A stretch of 64,000 nt of DNA. Source: Enoplolaimus lenunculus. Taxonomy: Eukaryota > Nematoda > Enoplea > Enoplida > Thoracostomopsidae. Location of the stretch: the NCBI GenBank assembly GCA_030248215.1, contig JASANG010001695.1:124001-188000 (forward strand), given 5' to 3'. Below the pieces are notes generated by a model. It did not search any database, had not been told where the DNA came from, and was given only the letters and a program-made list of their open reading frames with translations. A program made the position numbers and the translations under genes. Of this stretch, positions 33,375 to 44,581 are shown piece by piece; the first letter of the stretch is position 1; each line of letters starts with the position of its first letter.

Positions 33375-33845
33375 GCAGTGCAAAAAGTCCGACAGAAGTG
33401 AGCGCATACTCGAACACAGTGATACCAAGAGTGGATGATGTCCACGTTGCAGAAGAGTGTGCAACTGCTTGGGCTGTGCATGGTACTAGATGTACCAGCA
33501 CGCGTTGCATTTTTGGTCGACCCCCCTCAATCAGGGGGGTTTTAGCGAAAGATATTATGCTTCAGTACACCTACCCCCCTTAAACAAGGGGAGTTACAAT
33601 TTGCTCCTAGCAAACATAATAGTTTTACGTTTATAAAACGGCATACAGACCCCCCAAACAAGGGGGGTAGGCCAAAAACGCAACGCGTGCCGGGTACATT
33701 GTTTAATACACAGAATGTACCCAGTTGCACACTCTTGTTATAAAAGTGATCATCTACTCTTGGTGATACTAATCGCCTTCAACCCGAGATTCCGAGATTC
33801 AAAACCTGGCTTGAAATTACATTTATTGTGACAGTTTCAAAATAG
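33375..33845 (+). mobile_element. tRNA-type SINE split by a family I insertion
   Basis: GCAGTGCAAAAAGTCCGACA to about 33425, and GTGATACTAATCGCC onward to TTGAAATTACATTTATTGTG, match the element at 31670-31830. The family I element interrupts it. Confidence 0.65.
33426..33761. mobile_element. Family I MITE (hAT-like), nested in a SINE
   Basis: Ends CAAGAGTGGATGATG and CATCTACTCTT, with flanks agtgatac and ggtgatac. Inner runs CCCCCCTCAATCAGGGGGG and similar form further hairpins. Confidence 0.8.
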
Positions 33846-33850
33846 ATGCC

Positions 33851-34011
33851 ATGTAAAGATCACGGGCGGAACGTTTTTTTTTGCGGAAGTGTAATAGAGT
33901 AAGCTTAAGCTTTCGACTAATGTTTTGCTTAGGCTTAGGTTTAAGCTATTGTTACGCTTAGGCTTAGTAGTATGCTTGCACTACTGTTGTGACCCTGTTC
34001 TAAACATTTGC
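33851..34011 (+). mobile_element. Family A MITE (TAAAGATCAGG subtype)
   Basis: CATGTAAAGATCACGGGCGG through AGTAAGCTTAAGCTTTCGAC and a TTAGGC core, to GACCCTGTTCTAAACATTTG. Confidence 0.65.
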
Positions 34012-34119
34012 TGTCATATGCAACAATATATTTGACTTATCCATGGGAGTGTTTCCCACCGTATGTGGCATCCGGTGGTTCCCCCATAAATGCCGCTACC
34101 ACTTCAGTTGAGCGCCAAC

Positions 34120-34565
34120 TGTACTGACTCGAATAAAAGAAGGACTGATATATTTGGCCTTTCCAGAGGGAACAACCCCCTGTTATTCGGTTACGGCTGT
34201 TGTTTATGTTTAACCCGCTTGTTCGCCACCCTTCCTTACTGACATATATCGAGTATGTCAACTCTCCGCTGAATTAAATTTTTATTTGCCTGCTATCAAA
34301 AGCTTAAGCGATATTGCAAGGTTATACTTAGGAATATACTTTCAAAACTTAAGTATGCTTTAAAGTTTCGAACTCAACCTTATTTGGCGCTGCAGTCGTT
34401 TATACACTACAGTTTGGGATAATTGACATTTATGGACCCAAATTAATACGGTTTAGGGACTCTATCTGCTTACTGACTCTGATTAGGAATACGGACTCCT
34501 ATTGATTGAGACTCAAAATCAGGGGACCCCCTTTTATTACCCTCTATTATTCGGGTCACCACAGT
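34120..34565. mobile_element. Family J MITE (TA target)
   Basis: Ends CTGTACTGACTCGAATAAAA and TTATTCGGGTCACCACAG, with TA after the right end. The interior is colinear with 23036-23454. Confidence 0.75.
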
Positions 34566-34912
34566 ACACTAAAAATCCTCATGACCCCATTTTTTAAGAA
34601 TTCCAGTCTAAATTTATTCCGATGCAACTTTTGTTAAATGTTTATTGCTATTGACATAAATTTGAACTCTGGATTATTTTTTAGTATACTTAACTTATGT
34701 CAAGTATATAAAGCAAGTTATAAGCATAAATGCATTTATTATTATCATCAGTGATTGCATTTTAGCGGTGATGATATTTTTTCTTACCGCAATTTCAATA
34801 CCACATACGTTTTTGTTTACATCAACATTGCTTGAAGTATGCAAATTTATTTGCTGATATTCAATGATTTTCCGTTGATAACTGGCAGTAGGCAGGGATC
34901 GTAGAGCAGCCA

Positions 34913-35167
34913 TACTGTAAATTCCAATGAGTTAATTAATCAACTCAAACGCAATTGTTAGTTATTTGTAAGTTAATAACAGTAAACGTTAACTCACTCT
35001 GAGAGTTAAGTTGATTCTCACAGTGATTTGAGTTGACTCCGTGGAAATTGATTAATTGAATCAGAATGAGTGGAATTAACTCAGCATTGTGAGTTCTGAT
35101 CGTCCTAACTCAGACTGAGTGATTCAACTCATTCTGAGTTAAAATGAACTCACTGGAATTTACAGTG
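34913..35167. mobile_element. Family D MITE
   Basis: Ends ACTGTAAATTCCAATGAGTT and ACTCACTGGAATTTACAGTG, with ACTCAGACTGAGT palindromes inside. Confidence 0.85.
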
Positions 35168-35345
35168 CACCCTCAGTACTCCCCATTTGGGTTGGGGCAC
35201 TCTAAAAAGAGGCCCCCCCGCAATAACAAGATTTTAAACCAAAAATAGCCGTTAATATTCAACTTGGATAAATACATAAAATGGAGAAATCCACATTTTG
35301 AAAAATATTTTGATGTGTCTTTATAGGTTTTGTAAAAACTTACTG

Positions 35346-35575
35346 CATTGTAAATTCCGGACAGATAACTAATCAACTCAACTAGCGAGTTAGTTATTTC
35401 TCAATTAATGTTTGTAAACGTTAACTCATTTTGAGTTGAATTAATTGTGGCCGCGTTGATTAATTAACTCAGAATGAGTTGAAATAAATCAAAATTTTGA
35501 GTTCTAATAGTCGTAACTCAGATTGAGTGATATAACCCGTTCTGAGTTAAAATCAACTCGCTGAAATTTACACTG
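35346..35575. mobile_element. Family D MITE
   Basis: Ends CATTGTAAATTCCGGACAG and CGCTGAAATTTACACTG. It lies 180 bp from the previous copy in the same orientation. Confidence 0.75.
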
Positions 35576-35854
35576 AAGGGTTCTAGTGCTTAAAAATTGA
35601 GGTCAGCCGTCTGATACGCATTCACGGTTAGGCTCCCACCGTCGACCTCCAAATTAAAACTAAATTAATTGGTAAATTTAAGGTAAAATTAACGAAATGA
35701 TTTCAAGCAAACTATATGTATTTTAACCAATCAGAAACCGTTGCTGCGGTGGATAGCGAAAATGACAATTGGTGCAGTGGCCAACTGCTATATTGGAGAT
35801 TTATAAATCGTGCTTTAGCTACGACATATTAATAGTTTAATTCATACTTATAAC

Positions 35855-36289
35855 GGCCGATGTTACTTTAAGGCGCGTAACAGTACATTAAGCGTATTCC
35901 TAAGCCTAAGCCTAAGCAACAAAATGCAATCCACAATCTAAACCTACTCTTTTATGGACCCACCAGAAACCAAGTAGATTAAGCGTATTTCTAAGCCTTA
36001 GCCTAAGCCTAAGCAACAAAATTTAATCCAGAATCTAAACCTACTCTTTTATGGACCCACCAGAAACCAAGTAGATTAAGCGTATTTCTAAGTCTTAGTC
36101 CAAGCCTAAGCAACAAAATGCAATCCACAATCTAAACCTACTCTTTTATGGACCCACCAGAAACCTAGTAGATTAAGCGCGTATTTCTAAGCCTTAGCCT
36201 AAGCCTAAGCAACAAAATGTAATCCAGAATCTAAACCTACTTTTTATAGACCAACCAGAAACCTGGACGCCCTTAAAGTAACATGGGCC
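35855..36289 (-). mobile_element. Family A MITE with four-fold internal amplification
   Basis: Ends GGCCGATG and CATGGGCC with a perfect 8-bp duplication cttataac (35847-35854 and 36290-36297). Its inner half, of about 97 bp (GATTAAGCGTATTTCTAAGC to GACCCACCAGAAACC), is repeated four times in tandem, making it about 435 bp rather than the usual 170-200 bp. Confidence 0.93.
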
Positions 36290-36732
36290 CTTATAACTAT
36301 GATAGACATTTTTTTCATTTTAAACAGTTTTCGTTAGAAATAAAATATCCCTATAATAATGGAATATTTATGCTATTTTATGCCTAATGCAGCCGGATGC
36401 AGTAAAATTTTGATTTTCCACTGTTCACAGGTGTTCAGTGTATTTCATTGTCGAATGAATTGAACAGGTGAACAGCTTCGTTTCACAAATTGGAGTTGTG
36501 TGTTTTACTATGTTATTTACCTGTTCAATCCATTCATATTACATCGAACATCTGTCAACACTTGAAAATGACAATTTGACTCTATCCGACTACATTGCCT
36601 AAAACAGCTTAACTATCCATTATTATTTGGATGGTTTATTTCAAACGGAGTTTGAGCAATCCTTGGATCCACTTCTAAATTATATATACATACATATATA
36701 TACATATATATTAATATTTATGTTTATTTTAG

Positions 36733-36877
36733 GTTTTGGCGTCACGAAACCAAAGCGGCCGCGTTATTTTAACCATGGAAGACAATCGTTCTGTGGAATT
36801 CCGCGTCGCTGCTAAGAATAACGCTGGCATTGGTCCATACAGTAGATACTTCAAAACGAAGCCGTCATCATTTCCTG
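36733..36877 (+). CDS. FN3 gene, exon: second half of FN3 domain 3
   Basis: Acceptor GTTTATTTTAG, donor CCTG|GTAAGT, phase 0 in and phase 1 out, 145 nt. It encodes VLASRNQSGRVILTMEDNRS, then VEFRVAAKNNAGIGPYSRYF and KTKPSSFP. VEFRVAAKNNAGIGPYS is a textbook FN3 F-G region. It joins in frame to the exon ending at 24105, across a 12.6 kb intron; the match of phase and of domain half supports this. A family B transposon lies only 42 bases past the donor. Confidence 0.93.
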
Positions 36878-36919
36878 GTAAGTGCTAAAATGCTTTAACA
36901 TTTTTCCACGATGTATATA

Positions 36920-37079
36920 CAAACCCGTAGCCAGCTCATCTTGCTAGAAACGTTACATTTGTTAGGGTGGCATACAAGGGTTTTCGTTGACTTACAAGCA
37001 AGGTTGAAAATTTTCGAGGTGCCAAAAGCTTTCCAGTGGGCGGGAGCGGCCCTCTGGCTCTTTTTTGGCTACGAGCACG
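36920..37079 (+). mobile_element. Family B MITE (hAT-like)
   Basis: Starts CAAACCCGTAGCC and ends GGCTACGAGCACG, with the perfect 8-bp duplication tgtatata (36912-36919 and 37080-37087). Confidence 0.93.
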
Positions 37080-37582
37080 TGTATATAGCGACAATAGTTG
37101 CAACCCTTGTATATGCTTCATTCCATTTGTATCAAGCCAGGGTTGTGTTTTTCCGAAAAAATTATGGCCGAAAAAATGAATTTTTTCCATTCTTTCCATC
37201 AACCTCCGAAACAAATTGAAAAAAACATTTTTCCGGCAATTTTTTTTCGGCCAACAACTTTGCATTAGGTTTTTTTTTCGGCCAACAACTTTGCATTAGG
37301 TTTAGGCTTAAGAAATTCAAAATTTTCAATTTTTATTAAGTTTAGCCCTTAAATTAGATTTATAAAAATGATTATTCTTGACAAACCATATAAATATTTG
37401 GTTTAGGCACATTTTCATTATTTCTAAGATGAATATTGCTGTATACGATTTATTGTTTTTAATATATTATATTTGGTTGCGTAAATTGGTTCAAGTTGTT
37501 TTTATTTGTATCGGGACTTAATATTAATATTATTGCCCATAATGCAAATTACTCGGTCGATTAGGATGGTTTGTAACCGCAG
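37080..37582 (+). other. Remainder of intron before cysteine-rich exon 1
   Basis: AT-rich. A 30-bp segment (TTTTTCGGCCAACAACTTTG) is duplicated at about 37240-37300. Nothing else was recognised. Confidence 0.6.
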
Positions 37583-37747
37583 CTAAGTTGGGCCCAGACG
37601 TGTTACACAAGAACCAGATTCAGGAGGGAGTATTGGGTGCCTGTGAACCGGACTTACGTATTAACGAAAAATGCTCCGAATCGAAAAGCGCTCAGTTGAG
37701 TGTATGCGTAAAGTTATCACTCTCCTGTGAAACCCCGTTCAAAAAAG
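37583..37747 (+). CDS. FN3 gene, candidate cysteine-rich exon 1
   Basis: Acceptor AACCGCAG, donor AAAAAAG|GTGGGT, phase 1 at both ends, 165 nt, open throughout. It encodes AKLGPDVLHKNQIQEGVLGA, CEPDLRINEKCSESKSAQLS and VCVKLSLSCETPFKK. There are four cysteines; the SVCVKLSLSC spacing loosely recalls integrin alpha leg segments, but the rest does not match, so no family is claimed. It follows the third FN3 domain and fits the frame on both sides. The polypyrimidine tract is weak. It lies in a unique, non-repeat stretch. Because it is symmetric, the gene would stay in frame without it. Confidence 0.6.
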
Positions 37748-38830
37748 GTGGGTATAAAAAGGAGGGATACGCAAGGGAGTCCAGATGTGGGGGAGTATAC
37801 GCCCCCCCCCCCCGCCACATTTTTACAAAACATACGTCCCTACATTTTCGGGAGAATCATTTTTGTGACAAAACAGTAAGACCGTCAACACTCTCCAAAA
37901 CCCCACAAGGGGAAAAAAAAGAGAGAACAGAGAGACCAAGGGCAACCCCCCGCCGAATCATTTTTGTGACAAAACAGTAACGCCTCTACCTTACAATATT
38001 CCGTGAGAAAATTTTGTGATAACAAGATAAGATCCGTTCCTACGTTACAATTTTTTGCTTTTAAAGTAGAAAAATAGTCTGCTTTATCTTTGTGCGCGAT
38101 GTATGAAAAAAATCAGTGCTAAACAAGGAAAATCTAATGGCACATATATAGCATACACTAAAAATTGCGTTTTTCAAAAATTTCTGGATCCACCGCTAGA
38201 GATTTAAAAATTATGGCAACTTTAGTTTAGGACTGCTACTACAATTAGGTCCTGCCCATTTTGATGCAAACTGACCACCACTGATAATTTAGTAAAATAA
38301 TTACATAGCTAATATTGTTTTTCATTTTGTTGAGTTATCCAACATTCAACCGGATCAATCGGCATTTGTCCAGTGGTCCACATTACCAGACCACCTTAGA
38401 GACTCAGTTGTATAAACTGGTTGATATTGCCGAAACACAATATTTTTTATACTTTATTTTCGTATTCACTTTAATATAAAATACATGTATAATAGAACTA
38501 ACAAAAGATATTATATATCCGGTATAATTCTTAATATTTTAGCTTCACACTTTTATCTTTTAGAATATACAGGTAAATTATTAATTATGAGAGCAATACA
38601 GATGACGCTAAAGTAAGACTGTCAACTTGGTATTCGTTTTGAGCCGTCTTTAATAAGTTGTATATGTGTATTAATCGAGTTATTGCCGTCGAGTTTTTGT
38701 CATTTTACATTCCCTCAGCCACTTTTACCGGCATTCGTTGTATAAATGCTTGATGATGATGACAATTTTAATCATTTATTGTGCCAGGCACTAAAGATTT
38801 TTGTATTAAAATGCATTTAGCGAAGTAGCT

Positions 38831-38994
38831 GGCCCATAGGCGGCTCACCTTGCTAGGGGTGCTGGTAAATTATTTCAGGAGACGCGCGTACAACGGTTTA
38901 CGATGACTTACAAGAAGTTTGAAAATTTTGTAGCGGGTCAAAATTTGGTTCAGAGGCGCTGAGTCCACCTTGGTTCCGTTTGGCTACGAGCCCG
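38831..38994 (+). mobile_element. Family B MITE
   Basis: GGCCCATAGGCGGCTCACCT at the left and TTTGGCTACGAGCCCG at the right, with a GACTTACAAGAAGTTTGAA core. Confidence 0.7.
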
Positions 38995-39051
38995 TTGAGT
39001 GGGAAAATATTAAAGTACTGGCGGATTTTAGGATTTTTCAAATGGAGCAAC

Positions 39052-39222
39052 CAGTGGCGGATCTAGGATCTCAAAATGGGGGGCCCAAAATTTCACAGGT
39101 AATAAACTTACTTTTGATCCATACACAAACCACGAACTATTGTCACAAAATTGCTATATAATTTTTGTCGAGATGCTGTTGGGGGGCCACGGCCGGGGTG
39201 GCCCCCCATGGATCCGCCATTG
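39052..39222 (+). mobile_element. Family C MITE (hAT-like)
   Basis: Ends CAGTGGCGGATCTA and TGGATCCGCCATTG, with flanks ggagcaac and ggagtaac (8 bp, one mismatch). It is colinear with 25831-26012. Confidence 0.93.
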
Positions 39223-39566
39223 GGAGTAACCTTAAGTATATAGCGGCCAAGATACAGAACCCAAACCTTGTAAAACTATGCGTTTGACATTAGAATACTT
39301 AGCATCAAATTGTGTTTCGTTGGTTACTTAGCTAACTGTCATACGGTTAAAAATTATTAAAGTTTTATGAAAAATGAGCTTTAAACGAAGGCTAATTGTT
39401 GAATCCTTAGTTGAACCTTGGATTCAGCTCCGATCAAACTGTCACATAGTTGGTTCTTGAAAATTTGAAATAGTTTGACTTCAAGCTATGGCTCAATATT
39501 TTCATACGTAGACGTGTTGTTTTTATCTGTTATGGCAAACAATGCCTATTTTTGAAGCCAGGACTC

Positions 39567-39786
39567 GTATTTTCAAATATGTGTAACACCTATCACCCAC
39601 CAGTTGGTGATAGGTCTTGAAAATTTTAAACCAGTAAATGCTGGCACTCAAAATTCAGCACATTTTTCGCATATGATTTGCTCTCGTTCTTTGCTAGTTT
39701 TGAGTTCAACAACTGCGGTAGTTAATGAGTTTGAAAACTTATTACTAACTGATGATAATTGCTGTACACATTTGAGAATATGGGGC
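39567..39786 (+). mobile_element. Family H inverted-repeat element, near full length
   Basis: Ends CTCGTATTTTCAAATATGTG and CACATTTGAGAATATGGGG are complementary over about 18 bp. The interior includes CCAGTTGGTGATAGGTCTTG and GAGTTCAACAACTGCGGTAG. Confidence 0.75.
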
Positions 39787-40146
39787 CAGATACGAAACTA
39801 TTTGTTAAATAATCTCTATAGGGGGCTCAGCACTCTACCAAGTTTTGAATCCCATAGAAAATTTCAGACCGGCTTGTATGTTTGTTACGTCAACTCTAAT
39901 AAACTTTTCTGACCGATCCCCCAGCCCAAACATAGTGTATTTGAAAATTGGTGCATATTTACTTCTAGCCCCCCAAAACCCCCGGCTTTTGCCACACCCC
40001 CTCACCTTAGTAAGTGCAGCTGGCTACTGGCTTGGAACTATTCGCAGTAGTTTAGATTACTTTTGAGAAATTGGCAGGATAGTAGTCTACGTTCTAGCTA
40101 AATAAAATTCAGCTAACTTTGCCCTATTGAGTAACTGCCAGTATAC

Positions 40147-40355
40147 ACACTGCAAAAAATGGGGAGTCAAATGGACTCTCTCCGAAATAGGCTTTTCCTG
40201 ACTACACAAACTGAGTTAGAAGTCGACTTCGCCAGAGTCAAGTTCGATTCGCTGAATCGCTCCGTGAGTCGAATTTGACTCATTTTGTGTAGTCAGGAAA
40301 AGCCTATTTTGGAGAGAGTCAATTTTACTCACCGTTTTTTTTTCAGTGCACTGGG
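40147..40355. mobile_element. Family E inverted-repeat element
   Basis: CACTGCAAAAAATGGGGAGTC and CTCACCGTTTTTTTTTCAGTG form the ends; AGGCTTTTCCTGACTACACA occurs inside with its complement. Confidence 0.8.
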
Positions 40356-40549
40356 TCCCAATTTCGAAGATAAATTTTCGCTGGTGGAACCCAGCGCCGC
40401 CTAAACAAAATGGTTTTAGTCGTTCAAGAAAACCTTAGTTTATATAAACATATCTCATTAATATTAGGATTTGTTGCGTCTGATTAGAATCTAATAGCAG
40501 CCAGATCATACCAAAACAAATGATATGATTTGTAGGAGGCTGACGTAGC

Positions 40550-40730
40550 GGCGGATTCAGAAATTTCTGACGAGGGTAGCCATGTCGGCGAAAGTTATGA
40601 AACGCAATTTTTACTGTATGCTATAAATGTGAAACTGTTCTGAGGGAGAAAATAATGGACCATACTAAATTTATCACAAAACAATTTTCTGACGGGGAGC
40701 GCCCTAACCGATGGATCCGCTAGCAGTCTG
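40550..40730 (+). mobile_element. Family C-related element, long subtype
   Basis: AGCGGCGGATTCAGAAATTT at the left and CGATGGATCCGCTAGC at the right. No clear target duplication. Confidence 0.65.
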
Positions 40731-40847
40731 AAGGAACTTATTACTAAAGTATGTTCCGTGTTAAAAGTACTTATTGTTGTCTTTCCAAAAATTTCGAAAA
40801 AAGATACAGCTCATTGTTCTTCCCCTGGTATAATAGGTACCACTAGC

Positions 40848-41130
40848 GGATCCAGAGGGGTGGGCGCACGCGTACCCCGTCAGAAATTTTTTTGTAATAA
40901 AATGGTAAGGTACCTACCTACTTTAAATTTTTCCCCTCTGAAAATTTTTTGCAAACAATGCAATTTTTGTGAAAATTTTTTTGTGATATAATGGTAACGT
41001 TCCTACCATACAATTTTAGGCCCTCAGAAAATTTTTTTATTAATACAATGATAAGAGCCCTACCTTACAATTTTTCCGCTTCATAACATTTGCCAGCCCG
41101 CCCCCCATCAGAACTTTGGATCCACCTCTG
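40848..41130 (+). mobile_element. Family C-related element, long subtype
   Basis: CACTAGCGGATCCAGAGGGG at the left and GAACTTTGGATCCACCTCTG at the right. TAATAAAATGGTAAGGT-like segments repeat inside. Confidence 0.7.
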
Positions 41131-41259
41131 ATTAGTACTCTTTTTCATACTCATGAATTTATGTACGCCATGCAAGCAATTACTTGAGCGTAAAAGTTTC
41201 TTGCATAATATATTTTCCGTAAAGTTGACGCAAATCAAATGAGATAAGATACTGTCTGT

Positions 41260-41350
41260 GGCGGCGGATCCAGAATTTTTTGACGGAGGGTCCCCTCAAT
41301 ACTGTAAACACGTAAATGGTAAAACATTTTCGCCATCGAAACGACCGAAA
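41260..41350 (+). mobile_element. Family C-related fragment
   Basis: GGCGGCGGATCCAGAATTTT then TTGACGGAGGGTCCCC. The right end was not found before the family L sequence. Confidence 0.5.
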
Positions 41351-41404
41351 AGCCAAAATTAATTTCAGTGCTAAATCTCAAAACAACAATTCAGTAATGT
41401 GTCA

Positions 41405-41480
41405 GTCCGGTAATGCAACTTCCACAATAATATGCGTACACCAGGCGACTTTTGAAGGGGTAGTGCCGTGGACACTGAAG
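41405..41480 (+). mobile_element. Family L fragment
   Basis: TGCAACTTCCACAATAATAT and ACACCAGGCGACTTTTGAAG match the left half of the palindrome at 51765-51942. Confidence 0.6.
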
Positions 41481-42112
41481 CATTTTTTGCTTGAGCATCC
41501 TTCACACTGAAGCTTTTTGGCTTCAACGGGATCTGTGTAATTTGCTGCCCAGCCTTGAAGGCCTTCCTGTGTATTGTATCCTAGACGCTCATGAAATACT
41601 GCCAATACTTTCAAATTTGTATTTCATCAAAAATAATAGCTAGCTATGTATTTTAGTCGAAGTTAATGACAGGTATAATAAATTAATTTGGACTGTGTCA
41701 TGTTGTCATATTTGATTCTAATTATATAAAAGTTGTCAAAATGCCTCTATGAGTTTTGCTATTGACAACTTCAAGATCGAACGACTCCTGTGTTTCTGTC
41801 AATCTATATATTAAAGCTTGAACGCCCGACATACGTATTTTGGGCAACGTTATAGCAGATTTTTATTTACGTTGCGTATGCAAATTAAAGCTGTATGCAT
41901 TGAGAAAACCTTTCGTTTCTGATGTGTTTTATGTAATCCGCAAATCAGAACAGCTTTTCAAAAGAAGATTTTTAATTTCGTTCACTTAATACGAAGGACA
42001 CAAGCAACAATTTAGCTTAGGGACGGAGATGCCTTAGTCCAGTTGCACATTTGTGCAACGACGTATACTATTTATTAGTATATCTAGCGAGTTTGTCGTT
42101 AGACGAATCTGC

Positions 42113-42262
42113 GGGTCCGTCAGGAGACTCAGTCCACCCTGGAAAAATTCTGGCCCCCCAAAGAAGACTTTCAACCTTGATTGTAAGTCACTGAAAATTT
42201 TAAATGCCCCTCCTGAAAATTTTTTTTGAGCCCTCCCTAGCAAGGTGAGCTGGCTACAAACC
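42113..42262 (-). mobile_element. Family B MITE
   Basis: GGGTCCGTCAGGAGACTCAG on the left; CTAGCAAGGTGAGCTGGCTA on the right. Confidence 0.75.
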
Positions 42263-42385
42263 TGCGAAACTGCCTAACAATGTTTGTCATTTGTAACTTT
42301 CGGCTCGTAGTAAACTCGCAAGACGTTGTGTAGATTGGCGTCGCCAGAATTTAAAATTTATTAGCTTACGTTCTATAAACATTTC

Positions 42386-42564
42386 GGCCCATGTTACTTT
42401 AAAGGGCGTTCAGGTTTCTGGTGGGTTCATAAAATAGTAGGTTTAGATACTAGATTACATTTTTTGCTTAGGCTTAGGCTTAGCCTTAAGAATTCATCTT
42501 TGCAACGCTTAGGCTTAGGAATACGCTTAATCTACTGTTTACGCCCCTTAAAGTAACGGTGGCC
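42386..42564 (+). mobile_element. Family A MITE (TTACTTTAAAGGG subtype)
   Basis: Ends GGCCCATG and GGTGGCC, with the perfect 8-bp duplication aacatttc on both sides (42378-42385 and 42565-42572). Confidence 0.93.
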
Positions 42565-42889
42565 AACATTTCGAAGAAGTTATTGCGTTAGCTACCGAAA
42601 AAGTTCCTAAAACTCCTACACAATAATAACCGAGGGGGGGTTGATCACCAAACTTCCCTGGTTACGGCATCGGGTATATTTGGCAAATTTTTGCATTTTA
42701 AATATATTCCTATACCTGGTTTCTATTTTGTTATCTGTTAGGTAACCAACTCGTTAATTTAAGTATTATGCTAGCAGACACGTTAAGAAAGGAAAAAACT
42801 CTTATTAACAATAATTACTTAATATAGGTATACTTCTGTCGGCCGTCAAGCAAATAAAACTACGACACCCTGAGGTGCGCGACCACTAC

Positions 42890-43075
42890 TGGCGGATGAT
42901 CCACTGGGTGCCACCCAGAACTCTCATGACCCGTCAGCTGAGACTAAAACCAAAATTTTGTATTAAGATTTAGTATTAAAATTGCGTTTTTTTGCTTCTC
43001 GTTCGCTTTGTGTGCAAACTTACTTTTCACTTGTTCGTGGTTCCCGTGGTCAGAAATTTTTGGATCCGCCTCTAG
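42890..43075. mobile_element. Family C-related element, long subtype
   Basis: TGGCGGATGATCCACTGGG at the left and TTTTTGGATCCGCCTCTAGC at the right, with TTAAGATTTAGTATTAAAAT and CTCGTTCGCTTTG in the interior. Confidence 0.65.
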
Positions 43076-43216
43076 CGAACATTGAAAAGGACTCATGTCG
43101 TCATTTCGTGTTCAATGATTTTTGACACTATGATGTCAATATGGGTTTGTGTTTTTGTGAAAACAAACGATGATATGTGGCGCCTTTTCGTGAGAGGGTG
43201 CGTGCGGTTCCCATCG

Positions 43217-43382
43217 GACCCGTAGCCAAGGGGAAGCCAGGGGGGCGTAGCCCACTCGGCAAAATTTTGGGCCCCCATAGAAAGGTTTCAACCTTGCTTG
43301 TAGCTCATTTAAAACCCTTGAATGCCACTCGTGAAAATTTTTTAGCCCCCCCCCCTAGCAAGGAGAGCTTGTTATGGGCCTG
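43217..43382 (-). mobile_element. Family B MITE
   Basis: GGACCCGTAGCCAAGGGGAA at the left; AGCAAGGAGAGCTTGTTATG at the right. Confidence 0.75.
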
Positions 43383-43701
43383 GGCGGCATTCACGGGCGT
43401 AGCCCGGATTTTAGTTCGAGATAATAATTAATTTCTCGGTCCCAAGGATTCCAATGGTTATTTGAAAACCTGTTGGAAATGCTTTTTTCTTGTCTTTCCA
43501 AAAGTTTCGCGATGGGATATATTACCGGTATCCGTCCCGTTGTATATGTACACCCCTGGTCCGTTTATGCGTTTGAAAATTATTTCTAAGTGTGACAAGT
43601 ATATACTAAAGGTGAAAGCCTTACGTTATTGCTAACTAATGATGCTAATTTTCGGCAAGGTAACAAGACAATGATGATAAAGAAAACATGTAATCCTGGA
43701 A

Positions 43702-43773
43702 ACGGCATGGTAATAATGATAATAATAATAAATAATAGTAATAATAATAATATAATAATAATAGTAATAGTAA

Positions 43774-43804
<31 letters not shown>

Positions 43805-43925
43805 AGTAATAGTAATAGTAATAATAACAATAATAATAATAATAATAATATAATAATAATAATAGTAGTATAATAATAATTATAATGACAATAATAATAA
43901 TATAATAATAATAATAATAATTTAG
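43702..43925. repeat. AAT trinucleotide microsatellite
   Basis: About 220 bp of AATAATAAT with AGT and T interruptions. Long low-complexity open frames on both strands come from the repeat. Confidence 0.97.
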
Positions 43926-44213
43926 TTGTTATATCTGAGCGATGTAATTTGTGAGGTCTAAAACAAACTAACAAACTACTTTTGTGAAACGAAGTTTTCA
44001 AGGAAAAATTTTTGAACAAAAGGTTGTATTAACAGCGGTTCGGTTCTGTGTTAATTTTTCAGGAGGTGCATACAAGGGCTCGCTATGATTTACAAGCAAG
44101 TTTAGAGTGTTTGCTGAAGAGGGCAGAATGTTCCCGTTTAAGCAGTTAATATATCATCATAATCTTAGTGAGCGGGGGTTATAATTTTATAATTTTTGCA
44201 CGGAAGTCTATTT

Positions 44214-44345
44214 AGGCACGTAGCCAGCTCAAAATGTGACAAATGTGCAATCCGTTCCGGAGCGGCATGCAACCATTGCATATGACTTTCAAACGAGGTT
44301 GAAAGTTTTAGGGGGTTGTGAGCGGTGAGCGAAATATTTCCAGGG
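44214..44345 (+). mobile_element. Family B MITE, worn copy
   Basis: GGCACGTAGCCAGCTCAAAA, then TGACTTTCAAACGAGGTTGA. The right end is degraded. Confidence 0.5.
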
Positions 44346-44581
44346 TTGGAGGTTGTGGCAGAAGATATAAGCCCGTGACTGGCGTAGGATCATTATCAAG
44401 GGAAACGAAAGCGGTACGACAAACCGTCACACTCCCTCATAAACAGCCACATTCTAGCGTCACCGTGCTAAGAGCATATGCGCCTGGTCTTGGCCAGCTA
44501 TGACCTGGTTCGAATTTTTACTATATGAATCCTATAATGTTCTTCCCGAGCGCTAAAATAGTACCCTATTAAAAATTCAGA

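Larger units (their letters stand above)
24106..36732 (+). other. Intron, 12.6 kb
   Basis: Filled with mobile elements listed separately. Stretches in which I recognise nothing: 24880-25210, 25615-25820, 26470-26900, 27065-27960, 28130-28350, 29106-29208, 29720-30290, 31130-31470, 31910-32610, 32815-33080, 34570-34910, 35580-35850 and 36300-36730. Parts of 32000-32500 are GC-rich, but no frame there joins to the gene. Confidence 0.7.

Noticed and set aside
37588-37980. Longer 130-residue frame past the exon donor at 37747
   Set aside because: Beyond the donor it runs through C-rich low-complexity sequence with two copies of a GAATCATTTTTGTGACAAAA segment; only the first part looks coding.
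43645-44019. Poly-Leu/Tyr frame of 124 residues, and similar at 50762-51118
   Set aside because: Both are translations of AAT trinucleotide microsatellites.
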